Positions 31,525 to 40,753 of a DNA stretch of 64,000 nt are shown piece by piece (position 1 is the first letter of the stretch; each line of letters starts with the position of its first letter). Below the pieces are notes generated by a model, which saw only the letters and a program-made list of their open reading frames with translations, was not told the origin of the DNA and searched no databases. This stretch comes from Conchocele bisecta (Eukaryota; Mollusca; Bivalvia; Lucinida; Thyasiridae): positions 120,022,569 to 120,086,568 of the forward strand of contig CM055266.1 in assembly GCA_029237695.1 (NCBI GenBank), in the 5' to 3' direction. A program made the position numbers and the translations under genes.

Positions 31525-31699
31525 GATCGGTCACAATTTCAATAAGATAAGGGTTTGTAGTATTCGGTAGAAGCATGAAAATTGTTTCATTGACCGAATG
31601 GTGAACAGTGTAGACACTTCTTAAGCTGCACAGAAGCCATGTAGTTGTCAGAAGTGTCACAAGTCGTAATTACTCCATAGATATCATGTATGATGATTG

Positions 31700-31940
31700 A
31701 CCATTAACTGGCTACATTTGTTTAACTAAAATATACATGTATATATAGTTGTAGCTGGAGGAATCGGGCTTGTAGTATCTGTGACTACTGTCTGTTCCAC
31801 GTTTTGCTGCCGACGAAATGTTGGCTATTAAACACGTTAAATTAAAAAAAAAGTCACTCTCCCCAATTTTTTTTATTTGATAAAATTCCATCATTTATTG
31901 ATTTTATTGCGAAAAATAGATTTTGCTATGTGATTTTAAA

Positions 31941-31972
<32 letters not shown>

Positions 31973-32450
31973 GGGAAGGAGGGAAATGAGCTGGGGAGGA
32001 GTTAAACAACGAAAAGTTTTGGAAATTTATTCCGAAACCGGGCTAGATAGTTTGGATGTAACTAAGAAAACAGAAGTTAGATTTTGAAAATCGGTCCTCA
32101 AATAAAAAAAAATATTTTTAGCCCCCCATGTGAATTTTTTAACGAAAAGTTTTGGAAATTTATTCCGAAACCGGGCTAAATAGTTTGGATGTAACTAAGA
32201 AAACAGAAGTTAGATTTTGAAAATCGGTCCTCAAATAAAAAAAAATATTTTTAGCCCCCCATGTGAATTTTTTCCACAATAAAATCAGTATTTGATAGAA
32301 ATTCACCAAACAGTTGTTTTGGGCGGAGGGGCACTTTTTGTTATTGATGACAAATTACTTACACTAAAATATTTTTTAGATTTAATGTCTAATAGCCAAA
32401 CGTTCGTCGGCAGCAAAACGTGGAACAGACAGTAGTATGTACTCATACGG
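31700..32450. mobile_element. large inverted element with internal G tract and 133-bp duplication
   Basis: CTACTGTCTGTTCCACGTTTTGCTGCCGACG at about 31785-31815 reappears inverted at about 32405-32435 (CGTCGGCAGCAAAACGTGGAACAGACAGTAG). Inside are a G run of more than 30 at about 31940-31971 and two 133-bp direct copies (32008-32140, 32141-32273) of a TTTTGGAAATTTATTCCGAA unit shared with family P. Confidence 0.75.
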
Positions 32451-32570
32451 ATTGCGCATCTGTACATTCTGATCATGGTATACAGTGTTCGCCATTCCAT
32501 TAGGAAACACTCACCATCCGTCTAACAAACAGCATGGATCCATATAAGATTGCAGGAGTGGGCCAGCAGA
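32434..32570. repeat. family H fragment
   Basis: GATTGCGCATCTGTACATTC, TGTTCGCCATTCCATTAGG and AAACACTCACCATCCGTCTA. Confidence 0.6.
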
Positions 32571-32623
32571 CCTAAATTTGTCACAAAAGCCATACGCCGC
32601 AAATTGTCAACCAAAATCAAGAG

Positions 32624-33015
32624 TTCAGTGGAAAAAGGGGGTTAAGTCCATAAGAACTTACTGTCTGTTTGAAGAAAGCTGTCCAAATTTTACGGCCATA
32701 TAAACAATGCAAAAACAATATTTTTTTCGATAATATTAAATTATAGCGAAATTTAAGAATGAGCCTACTTTTTATTTCATGAAATTTGGTCCAATATTGA
32801 TTTTATTACGAAAAATGAGTTCTCTATGGGAATTTAACATGGGGAAAAAAGAGGTGGAGATCCTGGAGGAGGAGTCGGAAAAACGAAAACATTTGGAAAT
32901 TGATTCTGAAATCTAGCAATATAGCTTGGAAATTATCTAAGAAAACAAAAGTTAAATTTTGAAAATCGGTCCACTATTTCTGAAATTAGAACAAGAAATG
33001 CGTCTGTCGAACGCG
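32624..33015. repeat. family J arm fused to a family P half element
   Basis: TTCAGTGGAAAAAGGGGGTTAAGTCC (family J arm) is followed by TACTGTCTGTTTGAAGAAAG, TTTTACGGCCATATAAACAA and AAAATCGGTCCACTATTTCT, the left half of family P; the right half is missing. Confidence 0.6.
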
Positions 33016-33063
33016 GATGCCACCTGCAGCATATTTGAGAAACTGTGACAAGGTGGTTAACCG

Positions 33064-33470
33064 AAAAGTGTGACGGACGGACGGACGGACGGACGGACGG
33101 ACGTTCTCGCGAATGGATACTTATGTGACCATTTGTTCTTTAAAAAGGTGTCACATAAACGGAATAAGTGTCACATAAATAAATTATTCGTTAGTTTTTT
33201 CTATTAGTTATGTTACTAACCCTAACCTTTAACAAGTCCATCCCTATGTGACATAGTCACGTAACTGCCAATTCGTGTGCCCGGACAGACGGACGGACGG
33301 ACGGACGGACGGACGGACTAGCCACGTATACCCAATATGTCTGCCCGGACGGACGGACAGACGGACAGACGGACGGTCCAAACAATATATTCCGCCTGTT
33401 TCTTCGAAACCCGGTGGCATAAAAATGTCCCCATGTTAAATCCCCATAGACATCTTCACTCTGGGAAGAC
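33064..33470. repeat. GGAC microsatellites with short unique spacers (intronic)
   Basis: (GGAC)n runs at 33064-33105, about 33285-33319 and 33345-33375, separated by ATTTGTTCTTTAAAAAGGTG-type sequence with GTGTCACATAA repeats. The last part (TGTCCCCATGTTAAATCCC, CATAGACATCTTCACTCTGG) is the 1790 hairpin family. All lie in the intron after the 33524-33787 exon. Confidence 0.7.
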
Positions 33471-33523
33471 TGATGAATATCCAACCTCCTTAAGCAGGAC
33501 CCACAACAGTTCAGACAGCTTAC

Positions 33524-33787
33524 CGTCATAATCTATAAGTCCATCTCCGTTAAGGTCCGCTTCATTGAACATTGCCTTTATATCGTCCTCGCTTAAATTC
33601 TCCCCTAATCTCCGCATTACACACTTAAGTTCGTGCTTATCTATATATCCGTTGCCATCCATATCAAACACTTTGAATGCTTCCCGCTTTCTTTCCTCAT
33701 CACTTAAAGTGCTTACGTCACTAAATTCGTTTGCACCAGCTCGCTGCATCATTGTCATGAATTCGTCGTATTCCACAAACCCGTTTT
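33524..33787 (-). CDS. calmodulin-like EF-hand protein, exon with EF-hands 2 (end), 3 and 4
   Basis: Minus-strand exon of 264 bases, phase 1 at both ends. It follows a good acceptor (TTTTGTGTTGCAG) and ends before GTAAGC. Joined to the exon at 34548-34691 it completes loop 2, [12 protein letters not shown]. Loop 3 is [12 protein letters not shown], and loop 4 runs [11 protein letters not shown] with its final E expected from the next exon, which I could not find. Acidic residues at loop positions 1, 3, 5 and 12 and glycine at 6 are intact, so all sites should bind calcium. Spacing from loop 3 to 4 is 36 residues as in calmodulin; from loop 2 to 3 it is 44, seven longer than calmodulin, so the central linker is extended (it includes [16 protein letters not shown]). 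Likely a cytosolic calcium sensor; troponin C is an alternative. Reading on past 33524 is intron. Confidence 0.9.
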
Positions 33788-34547
33788 CTGCAACACAAAA
33801 CAATTAATTTGTTTAACAATTGGAAAATAAAGGAATGAGTGCAATTTTCTGACTCAATTGATCTTGACCTTGATCACAGGGGTCACATGGGCCGGGTGTT
33901 CAATGAAAATAAGGATGATGACAAACAAGTATAGGACGTTGAAAGCCAACCCGACGTGCCGTAAATGTACATGTAGCAGAGATGGTAGGGAGCATTAACG
34001 AGCAGACAGACGGACATAGTGAGAGAGAGAGAGACGAATGTACAGACGGACGGAAAAGGTGGCTAATATCAATTTATTTCGGGGATCATGAAACATATAT
34101 AGCCAAATGGCTACTGCCGCCACCAGTAGCACCAACCGAGCAAAACAAACCGCACAGTTTTTACAAGCGTCACTCCAACCCACACTACCACCGACTGGGA
34201 TAGACCTGGGGACCGTTTCACTAAACTTCGTACGACTAAATTACACATTAACAATGTTTTCTTGTAAACAATTATTGGATTTACATTTATTGAGCATAGG
34301 CTGCATATGCATAAATGTAAATCCATCAATTGACATTTACAGACGATCCTAAATTTGCACTTACGAACATTTCAGTCGTACGCTCTTTAGTGCAACGGGC
34401 CCCTGATGCGTGAATTTGCGACACGTTCGTTCCCAGCCTCAGTTGGTGCCCCCTTACCGTTGGTCTCCCCTTACCACGGATGCCCCTTTACCGTCGGTAC
34501 ATATTCCTACCACCGTCGGTCTCCCCTTACCGCGGGTGCCCCCTTAC
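33788..34547 (-). other. intron between EF-hand exons
   Basis: Runs from donor GTAAGG (34547) to acceptor GCAG (33788). It holds a donor-like minisatellite (34445-34547), a family A MITE (34206-34405) and a short (GAGA)n run near 34020. Confidence 0.85.
34206..34405. mobile_element. family A MITE, copy 8 (intronic)
   Basis: CTGGGGACCGTTTCACTAAAC ... AGTGCAACGGGCCCCTG; the left arm lacks about 45 bp. Confidence 0.85.
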
Positions 34548-34556
34548 CGTTGGTAT
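34445..34556 (-). repeat. 17-bp minisatellite that repeats the splice donor
   Basis: On the minus strand the true junction CAACG/GTAAGG at 34548/34547 is followed by further GGTAAGGGG-type units with donors possible at 34530, 34491, 34474 and 34457. Spacing is 17, 39, 17 and 17 bases. The unit at 34457 repeats ACCAACGGTAAGGGGGCACC almost exactly. Confidence 0.85.
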
Positions 34557-34691
34557 CCGCGTTCTTTATCATGTCCTCCACCTCCTTCTTCGGATGTTCG
34601 TGGCCGAGCGCCCGCAGGACACAGCTCAGCTCGTCACTGGAGATCTTCCCGTCGTGGTTCTTGTCAAACATGTCAAACGCCTGCTTCAGAT
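34548..34691 (-). CDS. calmodulin-like EF-hand protein, exon with EF-hand 1
   Basis: Minus-strand exon of 144 bases (48 codons), phase 1 at both ends, acceptor ATAACTTCAG and donor GTAAGG. It reads LKQAFDMFDKNHDGKISSDE, that is helix E and loop 1, then LSCVLRALGHEHPKKEVEDM and the start of loop 2 (NADTN). Loop 1 has D, N, D at positions 1, 3, 5, G at 6 and E at 12. The distance between loops 1 and 2 is 36 residues, exactly as in calmodulin. The residue pattern places it in the N-terminal lobe of a four-EF-hand sensor that would bind calcium and then a target helix. Codon use is G/C-rich compared with the surrounding repeats, as expected for a real exon. Translating past 34548 or above 34691 gives only intron. 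Confidence 0.93.
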
Positions 34692-34721
34692 CTGAAGTTA
34701 TAGACGCTGTCAATGAAAATG

Positions 34722-34940
34722 AATGTGACTGTGACTGGAGAAATGGGATTTATGGGCTGTGTGACCAGTGTATCTCCGGAATCAAAGGACACCCCTGTAG
34801 CCTGATGACGATCTGTCTTACGTGTTGTCGGGTGTTTCATTGATGGAATGGCGAACAGTGCATATCCTGATCAGACTGTGCAAATCTGGATCTACACTGT
34901 TCATAAACCGATAATACCCATTTCTCCAGTCACACGCACA
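34722..34940. mobile_element. family H MITE (intronic)
   Basis: AATGTGACTGTGACTGGAGA ... TTTCTCCAGTCACACGCACA, with TGGCGAACAGTGCATATCC and GATCAGACTGTGC inside. Confidence 0.8.
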
Positions 34941-35084
34941 AATATAGCTCGTCAACGACGTGAAATAGAGGTAGAGACATGTATACATGAGTAAGAATTA
35001 CACACTCCTCGCAGTTATATTCAACATCAGTCGACTTCAATTACGTACAACATATCACATGTTCCAGCAGTCTTCATACATCTA

Positions 35085-35630
35085 TATTTGTCAAGGGTGA
35101 AAACATAATCTAAATGTGTCTAGGGAGAAAAAGTACATCTATATTTGTCTAGGGTGAATACATCTATATTTGTCTAGGGAGAAAAAATACATCACTATGT
35201 GTCTAGGGAGAAAAAATACAACTATATTTGTCTAGGGTGAAAACATACATCTAACTGTGTCTAGGGAGAACAATACATCTATATTTGTATAGGGAGAAAA
35301 CATATATCTGTATTTGTCTTGGGAGAACAATACATCAATATGTGTTTAGGGAGAACAAATAAAACTACAGTAGAACCTGTCTAAACCGGACACCCTGGGA
35401 GGTCCCCAGTGTGTCCGGTTTAGAGAGGCTTCGCTGTAAATCAGGCATATTGGCACCGCAAAACAGGTATATGTGATTTGCGATCATGAACAGACGTTAT
35501 CAACTGTGAGAGATGACAATAAACACATAAAATTAAGCCGGCATATATTGTTTGGGTGTCCGGTTTAAACAGGTTATACTGTATATTTGTCTAGGGTGAA
35601 CCCATACATCTATATTTGTCTCGGGAGAAA
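35085..35630 (+). repeat. 28-bp minisatellite, split by a family C MITE
   Basis: Units of the type TACATCTATATTTGTCTAGGG then AGAAAA, about ten left of the insertion (to 35366) and two right of it (35583-35625). Confidence 0.85.
35365..35583. mobile_element. family C MITE inserted at TA in the minisatellite
   Basis: CAGTAGAACCTGTCTAAACC ... GGTTTAAACAGGTTATACTG. Removing it and one TA restores the repeat CTATATTTGTCTAGGG, so the TA target duplication is directly visible. Confidence 0.85.
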
Positions 35631-35674
35631 ATAGGTATGGCCGACGTACAATGACGAACAGTAGTAGCGAGTAC

Positions 35675-35882
35675 CCGGAAGTGTAAATTTAGAATCGTCT
35701 GGAAATTCCAATTGATAGATTTACATTTATTGAGCATAGGCTGCATATGCAGCATATGCTCAATAAATGTAAATCCAATAATTGTTTACAAGAAAACAAT
35801 GTTATTGTGAAATTTACAGACTATCATAATTTTGCACTTACGAACATTTTAGTCGTACGAAGTTTAGTTAAACGGGCCCCAG
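35675..35882. mobile_element. family A MITE, copy 9, left end missing
   Basis: Starts within GGAAGTGTAAATTTAGAATC; right end GTTTAGTTAAACGGGCCCC is complete. Confidence 0.85.
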
Positions 35883-36002
35883 GTGATTAGATTGTGGACA
35901 TGTGATTAGAACAAATGCTTGACAATTAAATAATTGTAGAGCAAAATTAGTAGGATTACCCCTTTCACTATTGAAAATCGGAATGGTCGTCTGCCGTTTT
36001 CT

Positions 36003-36655
36003 TAACCCTTACACCGCTATCTTAATGTTTTTGTCATCTGCTGTTTATTTTCTATTTTTCATTTTTATCATAAAAAACATAAGGAGCCTTATAAGGGACA
36101 TGAGAAGTGAAAAAAATGTTCTGATAAATTTTATTATTTCGTTCTAACGAATTATAATTCGTTAGAACGCATTCCAATTCGTTCTAACGCATTTCAATTC
36201 GTTCTAACGCATTCAATTATTGCATTCCAGCGCATTCAAATTCGTTCTAACGATTTCAATTATTTCGTTCTAACGCATTCGAATTCGTTCTAACGATTTC
36301 AATTATTTCTAACGAATTCAAATTCGTTCTGACGCATTCCAATTCATTCTAATGCATTCCAATTCGTTCTAACAACGAATTGGAATGCATTATAACGAAT
36401 TCGAATGCGTTAGAATGAATTCGAATTCGTTAGAACGAAATAATTGAAATCGTTAGAACGAATTCGAATGCGTTAGAACGAAATAATTGAAATTGTTAAA
36501 ACGAATTCGAATGCGTTAAAACGAATTGGAATGCGTTCTAACGAATTATAATTCGTTAGAACGAAATGTTAAAATTTGTCAGAACATTCTTTTGTCTTTC
36601 TCATGTCCCTTATAAGGCTCCGGGCCGTAAAAACATGCTTTGACAGCACGATTAA
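36003..36655. mobile_element. family G MITE, copy 2, split by a foldback element
   Basis: Left TTAACCCTTACACCGC and TCATCTGCTGTTTATTTTCT; after the insertion AAAACATGCTTTGACAGCAC and TTAA. Only about 110 bp of the host MITE remain. Confidence 0.65.
36081..36629. mobile_element. foldback-like element, family FB2 (arrays of TTCGTTCTAACGAA-type units)
   Basis: Ends AAGGAGCCTTATAAGGGACA-TGAGAA and its inverse (TTCTCATGTCCCTTATAAGG-CTCC). The two arms, about 240 bp each, are runs of AATTCGTTCTAACGCATTCC units in opposite orientation, meeting near 36375. It has no coding sequence. Confidence 0.85.
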
Positions 36656-36908
36656 CCCTTAGAACGCGGGAAACGTAAATTTTCGTCTGCTGTTGCTTTT
36701 ATATATTGCCTTATTTCTCAATAAAAACATGGTTCGACAGCACTTTAGAATCATTTCTATAATAAAAACATGGTTTGACAGCACTTTAGCATCATTTCCA
36801 TTGGAAATGATTCTAAAGTGCTGTCAAACCATGTTTTTATTGAGAAATAAGGCAAGATATAAAGCAACAGTAGACGACAATTGTTGTGTGCAGCGGTCTA
36901 AGGGTTAA
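36652..36908. mobile_element. family G MITE, copy 3, complete
   Basis: TTAA on both sides; CCCTTAGAACGCGGGAAACG ... GCAGCGGTCTAAGGG as ends, CGTCTGCTGTTGCTTTTATA inverted at the right, centre hairpin TTTCCATTGGAAA. CCC ends plus TTAA fit piggyBac. Confidence 0.85.
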
Positions 36909-37050
36909 CTGTCTTATTTCTGAACGAAGATTTTTCTTCACAGAACATTTGAATCATGCCCCATGGAGATGATTCTTATGTTCAGGTAAACACGTTGTAT
37001 TCAAGAAATCAGACTTAAAAATAAACCGCAGACGACACTATTTAATTAAG
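36909..37050. repeat. family G fragment
   Basis: CTTATTTCTGAACGAAGATT, CATGCCCCATGGAGATGATTC and AAATAAACCGCAGACGACAC; diverged member just downstream of the 37092 donor. Confidence 0.6.
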
Positions 37051-37091
37051 CGTTGCCCTGGTTACGGCAGGGTAACAAGCAGCCTACGTAC

Positions 37092-37308
37092 ATCTGGCCT
37101 CCTGTTCCGTTAGCCCGTTCGGCCCGTTCGGCACCCGTTGGTCACATTTCGACTTCGCCATGCCGCCGACCGGTGTATCGCCACTACTGTGTCCCGGCGC
37201 CACGGGCGGATCGTCAAATACACAGTTGTCCCGCTGCTGTTGCTGCTGCCGGGAATGCTTCTTCTTCGAGCCGGGACTCAGCCGTATGAACTTTTTACAC
37301 TTGGATGA
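37092..37308 (-). CDS. calmodulin-like EF-hand protein, exon with N-terminal extension
   Basis: Minus-strand exon of 217 bases, starting in phase 0 after acceptor TATCTGTTTCAG and ending in phase 1 before donor GTACGT. The 72 residues are basic and disordered-looking: CKKFIRLSPGSKKKHSRQ, a short glutamine run (Q5), DPPVAPGHSSGDTPVGG, and near the end PNGLTEQEAR. LTEQ leading into (x)LKQAFDMFDKN of the next exon matches the LTEEQ...FKEAF start of calmodulin, which strongly supports the join. The phase also fits: 1 base here plus 2 in the next exon. An internal ATG begins MAKSKCDQRVPNG, so a shorter isoform could start there, but the acceptor implies at least one more exon upstream, not identified. 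Function of the extension is unknown; targeting or regulation is a guess. Confidence 0.8.
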
Positions 37309-37397
37309 CTGAAACAGATAATATGAGGGATTTATGTTAACAGGGATTGCGTCAACCATCAAATAACTGAAACGTAATCACTAATACGGCTGCGTCT

Positions 37398-37640
37398 TCG
37401 TATATCATCACATGACATCTGCGTAATGTCATTAAATAAGTTTACAACACTTACAATATTTTTCATAAATAAAGTCAAAAGTTGACGAAACTTTCAGACT
37501 ACATGCGGAATGATATTCCTCATGCACTCTGAAAGTATTGTCAACTTTTGACGCCAATTACCGAAAATATTGTAAATTTTGTAAACGTATTTCATGAAAT
37601 TACTCAGATTACAAAATCCCGGCATGGCGTGTCTCATATG
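37398..37640. mobile_element. family M MITE, copy 2
   Basis: CATCACATGACATCTGCGTA ... CCCGGCATGGCGTGTCTCAT, with AAAAGTTGACGAAACTTTCAG inverted inside. Confidence 0.75.
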
Positions 37641-37858
37641 TGGCTGTGACTGGAGGAATTGGGCGTATGGGTTTTGTGATCAGTGTAGATCCAGATCAAC
37701 CTGTGCATCCGCACAGTCTGATCAGGATCTGCACTGCCCGCCATAACGTCAATGAAACACCCGTCGTGCTTCTAATAATAAGCAAGCACTATATTTAATC
37801 AGGAGCTACATTGGCTACATATCCTATAAGCGCTATTCCCCAGTCACAGCCACGTATG
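37640..37858. mobile_element. family H MITE
   Basis: ATGTGGCTGTGACTGGAGGA ... TTCCCCAGTCACAGCCACGT, hairpin GTGCATCCGCACAGTCTGAT. Complete copy, directly beside family M. Confidence 0.9.
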
Positions 37859-37859
37859 C

Positions 37860-38240
37860 CCTGCACTGGGTCTCAAATATGTCGAGAACGTGATGAAACA
37901 GATTTAGCTCCAATATAAATCTTATTTCTGAATCCAGTTATACTTCAAAGTCTCCTGTAAAAAGTAATGGATTGGCCAAAAAACTATGTTTATAATACGT
38001 CTTTGGCAATCAATGGCTACCATTTATTTGTATTTAATTAATTACGCTAGCGTCTATAATGGAAATGTCTTTCTAAATATGGCATAGTATGATCCTTCAC
38101 ATATTTATCAGTTTCTGATGATGTCGTAGGTACTTGTATAAAACTCATTTGTTTGGGGAGAATATGATCAAACAAGAAACGAGGCAAAGCCACGAAGGCC
38201 AGGTTTTTTCCAAGCATAGACACTTGGATAACATAATTAT
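37860..38240. other. no recognisable feature
   Basis: Unassigned A/T-rich sequence. Confidence 0.35.
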
Positions 38241-38249
38241 ACCCACTTT

Positions 38250-39612
38250 GTGTAGACTAGATGGCCGTGGCCTGCATGTCGCGCCTTGGGGCGAGGCATG
38301 GACACTAAATAAAATAGATATAGTAGATGGAAAAACTTTAAACAAAACACTTTAACCGGACACACGGACGAACGGACGGACGTATGCCAAAATGACGACG
38401 ATATCGCGCTTTCCGCAAGCAGGTGTGACAATGATGATAAACACCCATGTGAAGTATCAAGGTATTGGGTGAAGCAGTTGCAGAGATATAGTACACGAAA
38501 AAACTTAACAAAAAAATTCAAAGTAATTTGACCTTGACATTGGGCACAGGATCACGCTTTCCGCAAGCAGGTGCGACAATGATGATAAACACCCATGTGA
38601 TGTATCAAGGTATTGGGTGAAGCAGTTGCAGAGATATAGTACACGAAAAAACTTTAACAAAAAAATTCAAAGTAATTTGACCTTGACATTGGGCACAGGA
38701 TCGCGCTTTCCGCAAGCAGGTGCGACAATGATGATAAACACCCATGTGAAGTATCAAGGTATTGGGTGAAGCAGTTGCAGAGATATAGTACACGAAAAAA
38801 CTTTAACAAAAAAATTCAAAGTAATTTGACCTTGACATTGGGCACAGGGGCCGCACGGTTGGGGGTTAGAATGAAATATGGATGATGATAAACACCCATG
38901 TGAAGTTTCAAGGTAATGGGCGAAGCAGTTGCAGAGATATAGTATAACGAAAAAGTTTTAACCAAAAAACTTTAACCAGACGTACGTTAAAAAGTTAACA
39001 TTGAAAATGGCTAAGTCAATTACGTAGAAATAATAGGTGAAGGTAACAAAATGGTCACATGTTGGATAGTTGTATGTGGTAGGCACCCCTTGGTTATGAA
39101 GCTGTGAAAGTTTGGTGGTCCTAGGTGGTACTGTACTAAAGAAATGGACTTAAGCACGAAAACTTAACATTGTAAGCGCGAAAACTTAACATTGAAAATG
39201 GCTAAGTCGACTGCGCTGAAAAAATGGGTGAAGTTAAAAAAAAAAGTAACATGTTGGATAGTGATATGTGGTGGGTACCCCTTGATTATGAAGCTGTGAA
39301 AGTTTGGTGGTCCTAGGTGGTACAGTACCAAAGAAATGGACTTAAACACGAAAACTTAACATTGTAAACGCGAAAACTTAACATTGAAAATGGCTAAGTC
39401 GACTACGCGGAAAAAATGGGTCAAGTTAAAAAAAAAAGTAACATGTTGGATAGTGATATGTGGTGGGCATCCCTTGATTATGAAGCTGTGAAAGTTTGGT
39501 GGTCCTAGGTGGTACAGTAACAAAGAAATGGACTCAAACACGAAAACTTAACATTGATTGTGGACGCCGCCCGCCGCCCGCCCGCCCGCCCGCCCGCCCG
39601 CCCGCCCGGCTT
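38250..39612 (+). mobile_element. HINE/pearl-like element (family E3)
   Basis: Starts with the module ACTAGATGGCCGTGGCCTGC and a short (GGAC)n at about 38365-38380. Then come four units of about 165 bp (TTTCCGCAAGCAGGTGCGAC; GTATCAAGGTATTGGGTGAA; TTTGACCTTGACATTGGGCA) and three of about 190 bp (GCGAAAACTTAACATTGAAA; GTAACATGTTGGATAGTGAT; GTGGTCCTAGGTGGTACAGT). A (CCCG)n run closes it at 39557-39608. The two unit types in series plus a terminal microsatellite follow the HINE/pearl plan; the 3' hairpin was not found. Confidence 0.65.
39557..39608 (+). repeat. GCCC microsatellite
   Basis: GACGCCGCCCGCCGCCCG followed by about nine CCCG units. Confidence 0.95.
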
Positions 39613-39837
39613 TCTGCTAATCCAATAGCCTGGATTTTTTTTCAAAAAACCTAGCTAATAAAATGAAGCGATTGATCCATATACAATGTATGTAATTTGC
39701 TGTGCTTGAAACGAAAAAAAACACATATTTAATTGGATATCTTAGACATCAGCTGAGACAATGCCTTTAATTAACACGGTGTTGCATACACCTTAAGTGC
39801 ACTTGGAGAGAATGAACGAATTTTACTAAAATACAAT

Positions 39838-39914
39838 GTACAGTGAAACTCTCGAAACCGGACACCCTGGGAGGTCCCCAGGGTGTCCGGTTTCGAGAGG
39901 TTCCACTATAATAA
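39838..39914. mobile_element. family C miniature element
   Basis: ACAGTGAAACTCTCGAAACC ... GGTTTCGAGAGGTTCCACTA back to back at GGGAGGTCCCC. Confidence 0.85.
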
Positions 39915-40011
39915 AGCACTTCATGAACATTTATTTTTGTCAATCTCAATCATGAACAGACACGACAATGAAGTGAAACTGTACTGAAAACCATCTAAAT
40001 GTAAACACAAT

Positions 40012-40053
40012 GGGGTACCCAGGGTATCCGGCTTAGAGAGGTTCCGCTGTAAC
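40012..40053. repeat. family C right end
   Basis: GGGTACCCAGGGTATCCGGC, TTAGAGAGGTTCCGCTGTA. Confidence 0.7.
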
Positions 40054-40099
40054 TGCATCATAACATCCTTAACTGAATGCACATATTCGACCGCATTGT

Positions 40100-40351
40100 T
40101 ACGGAGCCCCGCAGGGGACATGGATTTATTTTTATTAATTGTTCCCACGAAATAACAATTCGTTTCCTCAATTTAACAATTCTTTCCCGCGAATTAGCTA
40201 TCCGTTCCCACGATATAGCAATTCGTTCCCTCGAATTAACAATTCGTTCTCACGAAATGACAATTCGTTCCCTGAATTTAACAATTCGTTCCCACGAATT
40301 AACAATTCGTTCCCGTAACAAAATATTCTACCTTCCCTGTGGGGCTCCGTA
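40100..40351. mobile_element. foldback-like element FB1, copy 2
   Basis: TACGGAGCCCCGCAGGGGAC at left, CCTGTGGGGCTCCGTA at right; inside about ten units of ACAATTCGTTCCCACGAATT type. Here the arm units are mostly in one orientation. Confidence 0.85.
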
Positions 40352-40404
40352 CATTGTAACCGGTAGAAAATTAGGTGGGGAAGGTTTTCCAGCGAAGTAA
40401 GTAG

Positions 40405-40450
40405 TACATGTACTTCCAGGGTGTCCGGTTTAGAGAGGTTCTACTGTACA
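40405..40450. repeat. family C right end
   Basis: TCCAGGGTGTCCGGTTTAGA then GAGGTTCTACTGTA. Confidence 0.75.
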
Positions 40451-40493
40451 TAGTGTATTAAAGAAGTGACGGCCACATACGTATCATGTTAAC

Positions 40494-40576
40494 CCGAAGT
40501 TTATATCCGTGACGCAAGGCGACTTACACGTAATAACCTGTAAGTCGCCCTGCGTTACAGACAGAACATTCGGGTT
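40494..40576. mobile_element. miniature palindrome (AACCCGAA ends), copy 2
   Basis: AACCCGAAGTTTATATCCGT ... ACAGACAGAACATTCGGGTT around an inverted GGCGACTTACACG / CCTGTAAGTCGCC. Confidence 0.7.
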
Positions 40577-40753
40577 GCTGTAATGTGTGGTTGAAATCGC
40601 TACGCACGCCATCATTTGTAATAACCACAGGTACCAGATAAAAATCACCTGACCATCTGATTTCTAAATGTACTATAACCGATACTGACACGCGAATTCG
40701 TTTTCAACCACCTTTCGTAATAACGTATCACGTTACAATAGTGCGTGCGAACC

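Larger units (their letters stand above)
34692..37091 (-). other. intron of the EF-hand gene, 2.4 kb, full of repeats
   Basis: From donor GTACGT (37091) to acceptor TTCAG (34692). Contains family H (34722-34940), a 28-bp minisatellite with a family C MITE inside, a family A MITE, two or three family G MITEs and a foldback element. Confidence 0.8.

Noticed and set aside
33337..33531. Coding frame across the GGAC arrays opposite the EF-hand exon
   Set aside because: Frame follows the microsatellite; the true exon is on the minus strand with clear splice sites.
34406..34843. 145-residue plus-strand frame
   Set aside because: It runs antisense over the EF-hand exon and its splice-donor minisatellite and into a MITE.
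35085..35630. CRISPR-like array of 28-bp repeats
   Set aside because: Units are directly adjacent with no unique spacers, and the DNA is eukaryotic; it is a minisatellite in an intron.
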